The notes under the pieces were generated by a model. That model was given only the letters and a program-made list of their open reading frames with translations. It searched no databases and was not told the DNA's origin. A DNA stretch of 64,000 nt. Origin: Populus alba. Lineage: Eukaryota; Streptophyta; Magnoliopsida; Malpighiales; Salicaceae. The stretch's first letter is position 1. Each line of letters opens with the position of its first letter. The stretch lies in the NCBI RefSeq assembly GCF_005239225.2, contig NC_133288.1, forward strand, positions 9,678,169 to 9,742,168, written 5' to 3'. This document shows, piece after piece, positions 11,871 through 24,125 of the stretch. Made by a program: the position numbers and the translations under genes.

Positions 11871-12830
11871 TCTACCAATCTATTAAGCGTTCGAGTCTGC
11901 ATTTGGGAGACTCAAACAGCTATGCCTAGATTTGGTAGAGGTGGCCATGTTAGCCCCTCCATTTTCATACGCTGTATGCTCGGCCGTCTCTCTTCCTTAA
12001 TAGTTTTTTTTTTTTTTCTAAAAAAAAAAAAAATCTAAAGTCATTGGGCCTTCGATCGATAAAAAGAGCGATGTTATTCCCATCTATGGTTTATTAATCC
12101 CACTCTATGATTAAGTTTTACTACTTATTACGTAGACCATGGTATCCCTCATTAAGGTTTTCACAAATGATGGTAGCTAGATTTTTCACAAATAATTACA
12201 TTAAATATTGGTATTAGATTTATATTTGAAAAACATATCTTAAAAAAAAAAGTCTTTCCTTTAGGATATTCAAATTCTACCTTTTTCTATTATCACCAGA
12301 TTTAATTAATTCGAAATAAAATTGGTCGTACTGTATTTTTCTTGTTAAATGATATTCTTTTGTGTTCCCAAATGTTATTCTCTAATAAATAATTATTTCA
12401 GAAAAAAAACATTAGAGTAATTAAGATTGTGAAAACTTATTCTTTTTTAATTAAAACTTGAATTTTAATAAATAAAAAATAATAATTCAATAAAATTCGA
12501 AATATCAAATTAATATCAAATAAACTTGAACATTCATTGAATAGCCCAGGATCCGATAAAAGTCTCAAAGAAAACATAAATTTGGAGTAGTTAAAGTTTG
12601 TTCCACATAACTTATAAACATTTAGCTTTTTTTCACGAACATATATATTGTGATAAAAACAATTTATAGACGTTAAAACTGTATTTGGTAAAAAAAAAAA
12701 AAAACAAACCCATGTTTATATTTTTAAAGAACGGAGATAGTATAAGTTAGAACTCAACATATGAAAATTTTAACTTCAATTCTTTGAAGTTTCCCATCTT
12801 AATTTGGTATTCTTTGTTCTATCTATTTTA
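11871..12830. other. Intergenic stretch
   Basis: A moderately GC-richer patch at 11880-12010 contains no recognisable gene. The remainder is AT-rich. Confidence 0.4.
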
Positions 12831-13770
12831 ATTTTTTTAAGAGCTGCGTGCCCTCAATTTCACTGTCAGGCTCCCATGGTTTCCAGTTCTTACATCAAAC
12901 ACGCACGCACATAAACGAAATCTTGACCTAAATACTAAAATATATATCATAACCAAAAGAATTATAGCCTGGTCCATTGAGCAGACAAGATAGAGCCAGA
13001 TAGAGTGTGCCAAAAAGCCATAACTTGCAGCCTTCCTGCTCAAACCGGTCATCATTCCCTGCAACAAGATCTAGCTCCCACCAAGAACGAAGAGGATCAT
13101 TTAGTGAATTAAAGTTCTAAGCATCATTGTTGCCTACATAAAGGGATCTGTCTCTTGCCTCTCATAAACAAAGTAGGGCTCTATTAACAAATATTTAAAG
13201 AGTACGTATGTTGAGCAAAAGCAAAGCATAAGGAAAACAGTTCTTTTTTATTATTATTATTGAAGAGGCTGAGAATTGGTTGATAATGGAAGTTTGGGAC
13301 CACCAATTATAAACATGCATGCCCACAAATACAAAATGCAGTATGGGGCTGTTGTCCTACAAATCTAGCCTCGCCCTAACAACTACATACACTATCCTAA
13401 CTCAGATTGTCATAAACCCTACAGCCCCTAAGAACCGCAACAAACCCTAGTACCCTATTGCCTGGCTTTGGCCACGCCATGGTTTACAAGGAAAGCCCTT
13501 GACGTGTTTAATCATTGCTTTACCCCTTTCTCTCCCTCTCCCACGCAGAGTAGATTGACGACATCTGCTTAATTCCCTTTCAAGATACCTCCAATTAAGA
13601 AACAGCCAGGGGCTACACGGCTGAGCAAAGTTTCTAGACGTGGCAGAGGTCCGGTTACAAAGAAACACAACTGGACTCCACTGGCGCTCTATATTCCCAG
13701 TGGCAGAGCCTAATTGTAGGGTGACCAGGTTGAAGATGTCACAAGGGTTGGTATCCCTCTCTACTCTTTA
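12831..13770. other. Unassigned GC-richer island
   Basis: It stands out from its AT-rich surroundings. On the plus strand it carries two telo-box-like motifs, AAACCCTAC (about 13417) and AAACCCTAG (about 13443), of the kind often found near plant transcription starts. On the minus strand a stop-bounded ORF ending at 12928 has a protein-like composition, and another of 73 codons lies at 13668-13447. Neither matches a family I know. It may be a diverged gene piece or a non-coding transcript. Confidence 0.35.
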
Positions 13771-16700
13771 TGAATTGGCTTGAAGCGTACGAGATTAATG
13801 GTATGTTTAACATGCACCAAGTGCTTGCTCGCATGAATTGTCAGAGTTGATGGATTTTTTAACTGAGGGAATATGAATGGATCAAGTTTAGGCAAACACG
13901 TTTTTCTTTTTCTTTCTTTCTGCTACAGAGAAAAAATGAGAACCCGAGAACAGTGGAAGGTCCTGAGATGAAGAAATGGATAAAATGAGGTGATTCTCGT
14001 GGTCACCATCTACACTGTTCGTGAAGGGCTTTCGGAAAATGATTCTCAAATCCCGTGTTGATTGGTTAACTTCATTAGTCATGATATTGGACTTTGAGAG
14101 CGAATTTTACTTGTAGGAATGTGAAAGAAATAACTACGATGATCTCGAAAAAAAAATCTGCAGAAGGAACTCCAATGTGACTAAAAGCGGGGAAACCAAA
14201 GAATAGCTTTGAAGAATAGCAGGCACAAATCATACAAAAGGGAGATTCTTGAAGAAATCCCAACAATGGGGAGCAGACACCAGTAACAAAAAATTGATTG
14301 AACTACGCATATAAATGAAACATCCACAAATCATGACGAATCCAGGTGAAAAGAGTACCAGGCAACTTATCATAACTTTAAATTTGTAGCTTAAAACTAC
14401 CAAGTGTCCTATCCTTGCAAATTTACATCTTTCATGAACATTATCCATGCACTTCCTTCTAAAATGTGGTTTTCTCATGGGGAAGCTTGATGGGCTGGAA
14501 AATATTATACTACTGAAGTACCATTGCAGCATATTAAAAACTCAAACTTCCAAAGTAGCACATAAAAATTCTGCATATCAAAAAACAGCTACTATGTGGA
14601 CGATTCAGTACACTATGAAAATAAATCTAGGATATTGAGCTCCTAAAGAATCTAATGCACTGAAATGATCCATCATTGCTAGTATATTTCCCCTACTTTT
14701 GTGGCCCCAGTTAACTAACATACTATTAAGCTGCAGTCTGGTTATTCAAATGCAGATAAAATCAAATCTCTAGCTTCATAAACCTCAGTGTGATCTAAAA
14801 CGAACTCTCAAGCTAACATATTCTCCTCGCTTTCTTTATATTTTGCATAAATTACACAGCTAAAACACCCACGGCAATGTAAATCTGATGTTGATTGCAA
14901 TGAATTCGCAAGGGATGAATAATAGAAAACAAATATAACACCTGTTATGATATTGTATATACAGACTTGTATCAAGTTTATGTCATAACTTTTAACATTT
15001 TCTTTTGTTGTTTCTTTCTCTCTCCTCTTAGATGATTTTCATGTGACATCCCATGCACTTGAATATGATGTCTATATATATATCTAAGCTATACATACTC
15101 TAACAGGCTTCTTTAATTAACAAATTTTTTTGCTCTCGTAAATTTAAAGCTGTGCAATCAAGGCATTTTTCTTATTGGAACTCGTTGAAGTCTTGACACT
15201 ACATGTATGATCATGTCTTTTGTACCATGCAAGACAAACTTCTAATAAGAACAACTTCACTGAATCAACAAAAATCCAGAACCCATAAATGAAGGCAAAA
15301 ATAAATCTCTTAGCGGGTAAGCTCAATCCTGCTATAATAGAACACATTCCAACTCCTTCCCATCAGTCTCCCCTAATTGATGCAAGAGATTGTCATTCAT
15401 ACAACACAATTTCTCTGATGCAAGAGAATATTGCCATATCAAGTAGAACCTTGATGAAATGAAAACAAAGTTTGTTGAGCATTAAGACATTGCACGTACG
15501 TAAGATGAGAAGTTATTTTCTAGCATGTGATTTACAAGTGCAAGGAGATACAATTCTTTTGTTCTAGCTGACTTTATCATTACACTGTTCTTGTTTAAAT
15601 GATTTTTGTTCAAACGGAATTCAGCAAAACAAACTGTAAGTCAATGACAAATAGTATTGTATAACTCAAACCCATTTCCTTCTATAACATATTCAGCATT
15701 TGTCATTGCAAAGGTGTTTCTGAAATGTTCCCGTAGAAAGTATGTTCTATAGGCAATCTAATTTCAAATTTATGTTTAGACAGTTTAGAACCAACTGGAA
15801 GTTCATTTCCAGTTACAATGTCTAGTCAAATGACATTTAAGCCACCATAACTTTCCAACCAAGGAAAACTAATCCTCCAAAGGGTCTTATTTGGTATAAA
15901 ATTCCTCAAATAGCTAGTATACAAAGTATAACAGCAGAGTTGTACTTTTATCATTTAAAATTGCACACTAGCCTTGGCCTTTTGCATAATCATTTGATGG
16001 ACAGAAATGTAAAATTTGATTAGAAAGATTGGGAAGGAGACTATGCCTTTGCTGTGGAAGGTGACAGAAATGTAAAATTGCACACAGAAATGTCAAATTC
16101 CTCCATGGCTTTTTGCTGTGGAAAGTGAGTATGCCTTTGCTTCAAAATGAAACATAAATATAGATAAATAAATGGTTTAGCATTATTTCAAACTAAAAGG
16201 GATTCTATTAAAAATAATATCCACCAGTGCTCTTAAGTTGTTTTAAAGCGTGTGGTTTACATTTGATCTTCAATTGATGTCGCTCAAGCTACTGCATTGT
16301 GCGAGAGCTACATTTAGTAGCAATAATGCAGAAAGCATGTGGCTAGTCTAATTATGTGTCAGCACTAAATGAAAACAAACTGTGGATCACCTAAAATGGT
16401 ACTGTACAGGTAATGAAAAGAAGAAATCATTTTCAAGAAACAAGACTTTATTGGGAAGAGAGAAATCCTAACTGTAGAGGCAAGCAAATATGTAGTGATA
16501 ATGAAGAGGAGAGACCATGCCATGGATCAGAAAGCTTCTCAACCTCCGAGTTTTCCTCACAAAATCCTTTTTTTTAAAACATAATCAAGATTTCAATGAG
16601 AAAGTCTTATAACATGCAAGCATCTCTAAATATAATAATATATATAGTTTCTTGCAGGGGCATTAAACAAGAGCAGTAGACAAGAAATATTTCCAATTTT

Positions 16701-17498
16701 ATCATCAAAGTCACATCTATTAACGTCCATTCTAATTAATTAAAGAATTTATTTGTATAATGATATCAAACGAGCAAGTATTTCAACAGAGAGAGAGAGA
16801 GAGTAAGAAGGAAGAGAGAAAACCACTACACATTTTTCTTTTCTTCACCTTTTGAACTTGAATGTTTTGCTTATTCATGCATGGCTGGCAACGCCCTTAC
16901 CGCGTCAAGAAAATAGAAAAAAAATAGAAAGAATGAAATTGGTTTGGCCTTTCTGTTCGGTCCAAACAAAGACGAAACCCAATTTTCGATTCAATTTCAA
17001 ACCGGCAAACTTACGGGTAAACGGGGAAAAAGTCAAGTTCAAGTCCAAAACTAACGTAATGGAATCAAACCCAGATGACAAAACATAATATATAACACAA
17101 ACAAACAAGAAAACAAGAAACATGTCATCGCTACATTAATACACTGCCTCTTTACTTGCTTTCCTTTCTTGTCCTAACACGAGAAAGAAACTTTAGATAT
17201 CTTCCGCATAAAAGAAAGGAAGAATGTGAGAGAGAGAAAAAGAAGAAGAATAATAACTTAGCGTTGAAATTTGCACAAAAACAAGAACATGTTAAGCATT
17301 GCCTCTCATCAGTCCTCATTCTTCCTTTTTTTTCTTTTTTTCCTTAACTCCTACTTGAATGGATGTGTCAAATTACTTCTCTTCTTACTACATTTAATCA
17401 TCATCAAATATTTTTTTTTTTTTTGCCAAAAGTACATGGAAAAAAAGAGCTCGCTAATATAAAAGAGAGAGAAAAGACGAGAATGACGTTGTGTGTTT
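13771..17498. other. Intergenic DNA, ending in the presumed 3' UTR of the SRS gene
   Basis: No coding gene was recognised. The 100-codon ORF at 14532-14230 and others have no motifs. A few copies of cagaaatgtaaaatt sit within 90 bp at 16000-16100. The last several hundred bases before 17498 should contain the SRS 3' UTR, but I cannot place its end. Confidence 0.45.
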
Positions 17499-19042
17499 TC
17501 ATGATCTTGGATTCGGAAAGAATTGCGTACCAGCCATGAAAGTGTTAAGTGGAGCGGGATATAAAGAGGAAGGATCAAGAAATGAAGCTGTAGTAGACGC
17601 CACCGTTACACCACCACCACCAGTAGCTGAAATTGTGGCAGATGTTGTGGCTGTGCCAGCTGCGATTAAATTGAGTGGCTGTACTCCACCACCACCACCA
17701 GAAGATGTCTCACCAGGTGCCAAGTAGTTGCTTTCAGGGCCATGATCATAAAGAACTCCTTTAAACACATGCCCTCCAATGTTTACGGCAGTTTGATAAG
17801 CTAACATCTCCTCGCTTTCATCAATGCCACTCACTCTAACACAACGAAATAATGCCGGAGAGCTCACTTCTGCTGGGAAATTCCCAAGTTCTAACCCTAA
17901 ACCAAAGAAAGCCACAAAGAACCCATTAAAATAGATTACATTAGAGTTTGATTAAATTAGTACTGAGATAAAAATAAAAATGGGATTTTTATAAAATTAT
18001 ATTTTATGTATATGAAATGGCACGCAAAAGCAAGAAAGAACAAACACATGCTCATATATATTTTATACGCAGATATCAATCAACACACAGAAAGAGGAAA
18101 AATAGTTTCTTCCCTGTGAATGTACTCGTCAGGATTACTTACTAACAGTATTCATACAAGGAAAAGTTAAAAAACAGCTGATGGGGTTTTATCATGGAGG
18201 TCCATTTTCATTACACACGCAATCGATATGGCCTCTCTCTCTCTCTCTCTCTCAAGATTCTCTGTAAGGGCGTGTGTGACTCTGAATTCTTCTAAAGAGT
18301 GAATCTTTAGAATTGTGAGTGACTCGTTTCACTTGAAAGACAGGAGAGGAAAGTAAAGGAAAAGAGATATTGCATAAACGTAGTGTATATAGATATTGTC
18401 TTTACCTGACATGTTATTGGCCAAGCGAGTGCAAGCAAGAGAAGAAGGGCTTGGATTTTCTCTCTGTCGTTTAGGATTCTCTCCGCGAATTTGCAGTTGT
18501 TGCTGTTGCTGCTGCTGGAAAATAGTTAATTGATGCTGTCTTTCACGGCGTTTAGAGGCAGGAACCCAAGTGCTTTTCACATGGGTTTGACACTCAAATC
18601 CTCTACTCTTACAACAAGTCCTACACCTCATGTGTTCACAATCTTTCTTTGCTTGGTTGCCACAATCTTGGCAACTTATGCTACCTCCTACTCCAGAACC
18701 AACAGGCCTCATCATCATGAAAGCTGCTGCTGCTGCTGCTGATCTTGATGAGGATTCATCAGAGATGTTGACTGCAGCTCTACTGGGTCCTACACCTAAA
18801 CCAACAGCTGACGAGTAGAGATCTTGCTGTGGATTTTGGTGTCTTTGGTGAAGAAGTTCTTGGTGGTGGTGGTGTTGCTGCCATAGCTCAAAACCCTTGT
18901 AAGAATTGTCTTCACTTCGGTAGCAAAACCAGTTTTCTTGTGGAATTTCAGTTGGTGGGTTGCTGTTGTTATTGTTCTGTTGTTGTTCTTGGTTATTACC
19001 ACTACTACTACTATCTCTTCCTAATGAGAACAAGCCAGCCAT
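17499..19042 (-). CDS. SHI/STY/LRP1-type (SRS) zinc-finger transcription factor
   Basis: SRS proteins are nuclear, plant-specific activators of auxin-biosynthesis genes that shape gynoecium, leaf and root development (family knowledge). Exon 1 is 19042-18406 and exon 2 is 17896-17499, with donor GTAAAG, acceptor TTTAG and phase 1, giving 344 residues. The RING-like finger is at 124-154: C124, C127, C135, C140, C143, C144, C151, H154, within [12 protein letters not shown] and [11 protein letters not shown]. It is followed by [15 protein letters not shown]. Basic patches at 164-168 and 191-194 could be nuclear signals. The second hallmark, [10 protein letters not shown] at 250-259, is in exon 2, after the [13 protein letters not shown] block. 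Q, N, H and A runs fill the N-terminal half. Two exons and intact domains indicate a functional gene. I cannot tell LRP1 from SHI/SRS1-type paralogues. Confidence 0.93.
18233..18253. repeat. (CT)n tract in the SRS intron
   Basis: About ten CT units lie inside the single intron (18405-17897). Together with the upstream tracts it gives this gene five CT/GA tracts. Confidence 0.9.
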
Positions 19043-19737
19043 TTCTCCTCCTCTAATCCTGACCCAGAACTCAATTGTGAGAGAAAATCCATAATCAAGA
19101 AAACCCCACTCTATTTCTTTGTCTTTAGCTTACATCCCAACAAAAATCAAAAGGGCACTCCTTGAATTCTCCAGAATTTTGGGTTTTGAATTGAGAGGGG
19201 GGGGAGAGAGAGAGGTGCCAAAGAGTGTAAGAGTGGTCGTAGTACTCGATCTTTGAATTCTTGTTCCTTGTTTTCTTGTGTCCTGTGTATGTGAAAAATA
19301 TCTCTCTTTCCTCTCTCTCTCTCTCTCTTCCTCACATACTCACTTACTCTAGCTATCTTGTTTCTCTAAATAACTGTGTCAACAAGCAGTAAGTAGTTTC
19401 TTGATTAGTTTTGGCTTTTGTTGGATTTGTTTTGGCACTTTTTTGGTTGAAGGGGGTGTAAGAGAAAAAAAAAAGAAAAAAAAAAGGCGTTAATCGCGCC
19501 TTCAATTCCTTTTCTTGATCATTTAATTTTACGACACAGAATTACAGCTGATGCTGCCTCTGCAAACGCCGCCATGCTCTCTCTCTCTCTCTCTCTCTCT
19601 CCTAGCCCAATTTAACTCTCTCACTGCCCATCTCCCTGAAGTTCCCTCTTTAGCTTTCGCTGAACAATGCTTCTCTTGTTCTTGTTTTATTTTTGTGCGT
19701 CTCTAAGACTAAACGAACTGATCAGTCTCTTCGTTGT

Positions 19738-19783
<46 letters not shown>

Positions 19784-19800
19784 AAATGGCATGATCAATC
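19043..19800 (-). promoter_or_regulatory. SRS gene 5' leader and promoter with CT/GA tracts and a GCC-box-like core
   Basis: Four pyrimidine/purine tracts occur: G8 followed by GA units at 19197-19214, and CT runs at 19311-19328, 19577-19602 and 19744-19782. GA repeats are known targets of BASIC PENTACYSTEINE proteins. The hexamer GCCGCC lies at 19568-19573. A GCC-box-like element is reported to drive SHI/STY-family expression in Arabidopsis. Whether this copy is the counterpart is inference. Confidence 0.55.
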
Positions 19801-20904
19801 CTCGTGTTAATCCAAGGGTTAAAGTTATGACACGTGTCAGCCAGCGGCTTTTGCATCTTTCGCCCTTTGTAGCGGAAAACCCGCTACTTTTTTTCCCTTT
19901 ATTTTATTGGTTAATTTTTATTATCTCCTATTTTTTCACTAATTACCCTAATTATAATTGATTTCATCCCCTTCTGGCGTCTATTCACCTTTCCCCTTAA
20001 TTTATGTCCATATGTACAATATCCATAATAAAGTCTTAAATTACTTGAAGGTTTAGCTGTAAAGCATGATAATATATATTCTCTAGTCCATTGTTCCATG
20101 CAAGTGCGTCTTGTTGAGGGCAAGCTTGTAAGTGGACGTTCTTCTCTTCTGTTGTAAAACGAAGACCATATCATCTTCTTCTTCTTCTTCTTTTATTATT
20201 AAGTTATTCTTGACCACGATCTTCTACAATCCACCCACTATGAAAATGACGTGTGCATGAAATCCTGATAAAAACACAAAACAACTTAATTACAGTAAAA
20301 CAACTTAATTATAACCTCAGCCACCACTTGAGGAGGATAAGACCAATGAATTATCCATAGCAAAGGAGCGGTGTTCTTCATGATCTGTTTGTTGATGCAC
20401 AGAGATTTGGGCAGTGAAAAAAAGAGCAGCAGCAGCAGCATTCATGAATTCTGAGAAACAATAATCATGTGTTGCATGTCTTGTGGCTGGAGTCCAGGGG
20501 GACACAGCGCCACCTACTCGTACCTTTTCAATTTTCTTTTCTGATTTGATTCAATGTCAAGTATATTAAAAGAATATTATGGCTATAAAACTACCATATG
20601 GTATCAACAAGTTCGATTTTTGGACCTTGTTGTTTTGTAGGGTTTCTTAAATAATGTGCACTTGCTAAGGTACTAAAGAACAAATGGGAGTTGACTAACT
20701 CATTCAAGGACCCCTCCTGTCTTCTCATGTCCATGTATGGCAGCACTCTCTGTTGGAAAAAAAGTTTGTGGCGGATACGCATCCTTCTCAACAATGGATT
20801 TCCTCGACTAAAATTACACCACTTCATGATCTCTCCTATCATATATCAATCCAATATGAGTAATTAAACCATCAAGATTAGAGTATGGATCAATAAGTTT
20901 GTTT
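19801..20904. other. Intergenic stretch
   Basis: ORFs of 62-87 codons on the minus strand (20505-20317, 20842-20591, 20174-19911) show no domain, signal peptide or neighbour that supports them. A CTT run at about 20175-20192 and an AGC run at about 20427-20440 are simple repeats. Confidence 0.4.
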
Positions 20905-21040
20905 TTTTTATGATTTTAAATTTGAGATTTATAATTATATATTATTAGAAACTTATATAATTAATAATTTTAAGACTCGTAATATTAATTAAAATACACA
21001 CAAATTGACATAAATCCGTTAATTAAAAAAATATATGAGT
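20905..21040 (+). mobile_element. Decayed SINE, same family as 7481-7682
   Basis: From the B-box remnant AAATTTGAG through aacttatataattaataatt and tacacacaaattgac to ccgttaattaaaaaaata, it aligns to the young SINE with almost only C-to-T and G-to-A changes. It ends in an A-rich tail. Confidence 0.65.
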
Positions 21041-21277
21041 AATTATAACTTCAAGGTTTGGTATCATGTTCTGGATTTATGTTTTCAGATGATTATTAAA
21101 TGGATTAATTATGTTTAAAATAGTATATCAAATCAAGATTAAAAAAATGAATTTTTAATTTTTCTTAAAAAAAAATAACAGGAAAAATAAACATATATAG
21201 GATGAATTCAACTGTTTATATAAACAGTAAATCAAATTAATACATGTTTTTAATCGTTTTAGATAATAACTTCAAGT

Positions 21278-21395
21278 TGTAGCCCCAAGTGGTTAGCGCA
21301 CATGTCTTAATCTAAATATTATGAGTTTGAAGTAACAATATTAGTTTTTTTTAGACAAATAGGATGCCGTTTATAAATTTTTTTTATCAAAAAAT
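21278..21395 (+). mobile_element. tRNA-derived SINE-like element, second type
   Basis: It has an A-box-like CCAAGTGGTTAGCGCACATG and, about 30 bp later, a B-box-like GAGTTTGAAG, followed by an AT-rich tail. The spacing and motifs fit a pol III promoter. The body differs from the SINE at 7481-7682. Confidence 0.55.
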
Positions 21396-22139
21396 AAATA
21401 TAAGTGCGTGTGCTTTTTTCAAGCCCACATGTTTTTGCTTTGTTGTAACATGGCCACAACTCTTTCTTTTTTTTTCTTTTTTTCTTTTTTTTTTAGGGGA
21501 TGGTGGTGTTTGGCCTTTTTATCTTTAGGTTTTTTTTTTCCAATTATTTCTTTTATTTTAGGGTTTTTATTAAATTTTGTCTTAGGTTGATGGTAAATAT
21601 TTTTTTGTATTTTTTATCATTTAAAAAAAATATTCAATCCAGTAAAGTTTGTAATTTCGGTAATGAGTTAAACAATTTAACTAAAGTTAACTTGATATAC
21701 CTCTATTTTTTCATCTAATTTTATTTTTAGATTTATCTACTCGACAAGATCACATTAAATTTTTTTTTATACAAACTAATTTAAAATCCAAGCTTTTCAA
21801 GGAATTAGATTAAGAGTTTTCAAGTTTGAACTATTGTACAAATTTAATGATATAAAAAAATATTTTTAATAATCTAGGTATTACTTTTTTTATTCTAAAA
21901 ACAAATTTGGTCCGAACTGTAATTAGAGCACGGGAATAACTAGTTTCAATCTATTCAAAAATACATTTTAACAAAAAAAACGAGTGATCATCACATTCTA
22001 TGTATCACCCCCATCCAGCACAAGAGCAAGCAACATGCTCCATCTTAGGACATAAAAAGGAATACATTGGAGGTTTAATCATAATCCTAACTGGTAACTA
22101 ATGGTAGATAGTCGGAAATCAAAGAGAAGCGGATTTAAG
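21396..22139. other. T-rich intergenic stretch
   Basis: T-run-rich DNA. The ORFs at 21408-21718 consist mainly of Phe/Leu/Ile and are compositional. Confidence 0.5.
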
Positions 22140-22325
22140 AAATATGTTTGGCGGTGTAGTTATAGTTTTTTTTTAAATAATTTTTCGTGTTAAAATATAT
22201 ATTAATAATATTTTTTTATTTTTAAAAAATTATTTTTGATATTAATATATTAAAATGATTAATTTAAAGTTAATAAAAAATTAATTTTTTAAAAAAATAT
22301 TTTTAAAATGTAGAAACAAGTAGTT
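22140..22325. mobile_element. AT-rich MITE-like element, family B, copy 2
   Basis: Best-preserved short copy: aaaatatatattaataat, then tttttaaaaaattatttttg, then atattaaaatgattaattta, then aaatatttttaaaatg. Confidence 0.6.
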
Positions 22326-23039
22326 TCTTAATAGTCCATGAAAAGGAAACTTGAGAAAAAAAAAATTTAAAAAAAAAAAAAACATGACAGGTTACTTTGG
22401 TTTTAAGCTAAAATCTAACAACCAAACTGATTGCTCTAACTCAGTTATTGTACTGAATCAAGTTGGTGATCGGAATCCACTAATGAAGCAATTGGAAGAT
22501 TACTTTTAAATCTAATTAAGCGAACGAAAATCAATCTTTGAGGTGTTAATTAACACCTAAAAGATTAAGTTAATTAATTTGATGAGAAAAATAAAACCAC
22601 CCAACTCATATAAATAATTTTTATAATTAAATGCATGTCACTACAACGAAATTAATACCACCTCGCCATTATTTGAGAAGGGAACTAGCTAACTAGGAAG
22701 TAGTAGCCATTGACATATTTGTCCACACGTACGTAAGCCGATCACATCGAGTGGGGCCTGCAATCTGCTCTGTAGGACCCACTTTCTTCTGATCTAAGGA
22801 TCTCTATTAATTGGCCTCTCTTGCCACAAAATCTCTTCGCAGCTCGAAAATTTATTATTTTCTGTGTTGGTTTGATCTCGAAAATTCCCTCAATGTTAGA
22901 GCCAAATTCTTTTGGAGGTCAAGGGACGCTCGTAGTTCTTTATTCAATCTCCTTTTCTTTTTTCTCTTTATAAAATCTTAATCACGTGTTCTAAAGTGAA
23001 TTGCTTTCGGTATGAGCCTTTTCCCCAAGATCAAGTTAT
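22326..23039. other. Intergenic stretch
   Basis: No gene was seen. A GC-richer patch at 22710-22860 has no ORF or RNA signature. Confidence 0.4.
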
Positions 23040-23245
23040 AGCATAACCATAGCTTATTTAATAACGAAGTTATGGTTATTTTTTAAATAATTTTTTCTAT
23101 TAAAATATATATTAATAATATATATTTTAAGTTTTAAAAATTATTATTGATATTAGCACATTAAAATAATTTAAAAACAATAAAAATATATTAATTTAAA
23201 AACAATAAAAAAATAAAATTTTTTAAAATATTAAAACAAACAGAA
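23040..23245. mobile_element. AT-rich MITE-like element, family B, copy 3
   Basis: Same order of blocks as copy 2, with an internal duplication of aatttaaaaacaataaaaa. Confidence 0.55.
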
Positions 23246-24019
23246 TTTTACAAAGTTATTAGTAAGAATTACAGAGGTAAAGCAATTTGTCTACATTATT
23301 ATGTTGAACATGAAAAATTCAAGCATAATGTTCTGATAAATATCAAGCATATTAGTTAAGGATTCGTTTGGTTTAGTTTTATATTTCTTCTTTAAGGAAA
23401 AAAAAAACGAAAATACAGAACTTGTATGCTTTTGGGAATTTTAAAAATTGAACAATGTAGTTTCCAAAATCATAACCCTAACATCATTTAGAGAGCTTGT
23501 CGCTATCTAGTCTTATCCTGATGGGAGCTGACTCCCTCTGATGAGGCAAACTATTTCTAGACCCTATAGTTTAATACTTGCTCTTCTTAGTAAAATCGAC
23601 ATTTTATATGAAATTAGGAATGCTAAAAAACACACTCGTTGAGGCTTTGAGCACCATACGTACGCTACCTCCGTATGTTTCGAGTTTCATTATAAATGTG
23701 TGTGTGTTTAGGGTACTGATCTTCTGCTCAACGCTCCACAAAATATGTTAAAGTATGAGCCCTTTTTTTCCTTGGAACTGCGATCATATCTTCCCTTCTC
23801 CGATAATTTCTTTAGGTGATGGACGATGACGGTTTGATTCAAGCACGAGGAATGCTTGAGAGAAGTTATTTTTTAATTCTCATGTACTTGCATTCTTCCA
23901 ATGCATAGGTTTTTTTTTTCTAATTATGCATTTTACTTTCTTTTAAAAACGTATATTTTGTTGAATATGAGCTAGGGTATATATATTTGTCACAAAATGC
24001 TGTGAATATTAGATAAAGT
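23246..24019. other. Intergenic stretch with one exon-like patch
   Basis: At 23814-23908 a splice-acceptor-like TTCTTTAG is followed by GTG and a 29-codon ORF starting MDDDGLIQARG. This is the only coding-like signal here and it is weak. Confidence 0.3.
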
Positions 24020-24125
24020 AATTAATAGATGGAGTTCTAGTGATTCAATGCTCGATTTTATTGTTTTTCAAGTTTAAAGATTCGACTCGAATAATTAACA
24101 TCAAGTATTGAGTTATTTGTAAAGG
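24020..24125 (+). mobile_element. Possible tRNA-derived SINE
   Basis: A-box-like TCTAGTGATTCAATGC is followed about 35 bp later by B-box-like AAGATTCGACTCG. No A-tail or target duplication was found, so this is tentative. Confidence 0.35.

Noticed and set aside
14230..14532. 100-codon minus-strand ORF
   Set aside because: Longest ORF in the region but without recognisable domain or splice context. The overlapping frames are equally open.
18530..19056. Plus-strand and alternative-frame ORFs over SRS exon 1
   Set aside because: They follow from the repeated Gln/His/Ala codons of the real exon.
20317..20505. 62-codon ORF with an Ala run
   Set aside because: The Ala run comes from an AGC repeat. 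No signal peptide, domain or promoter sign.
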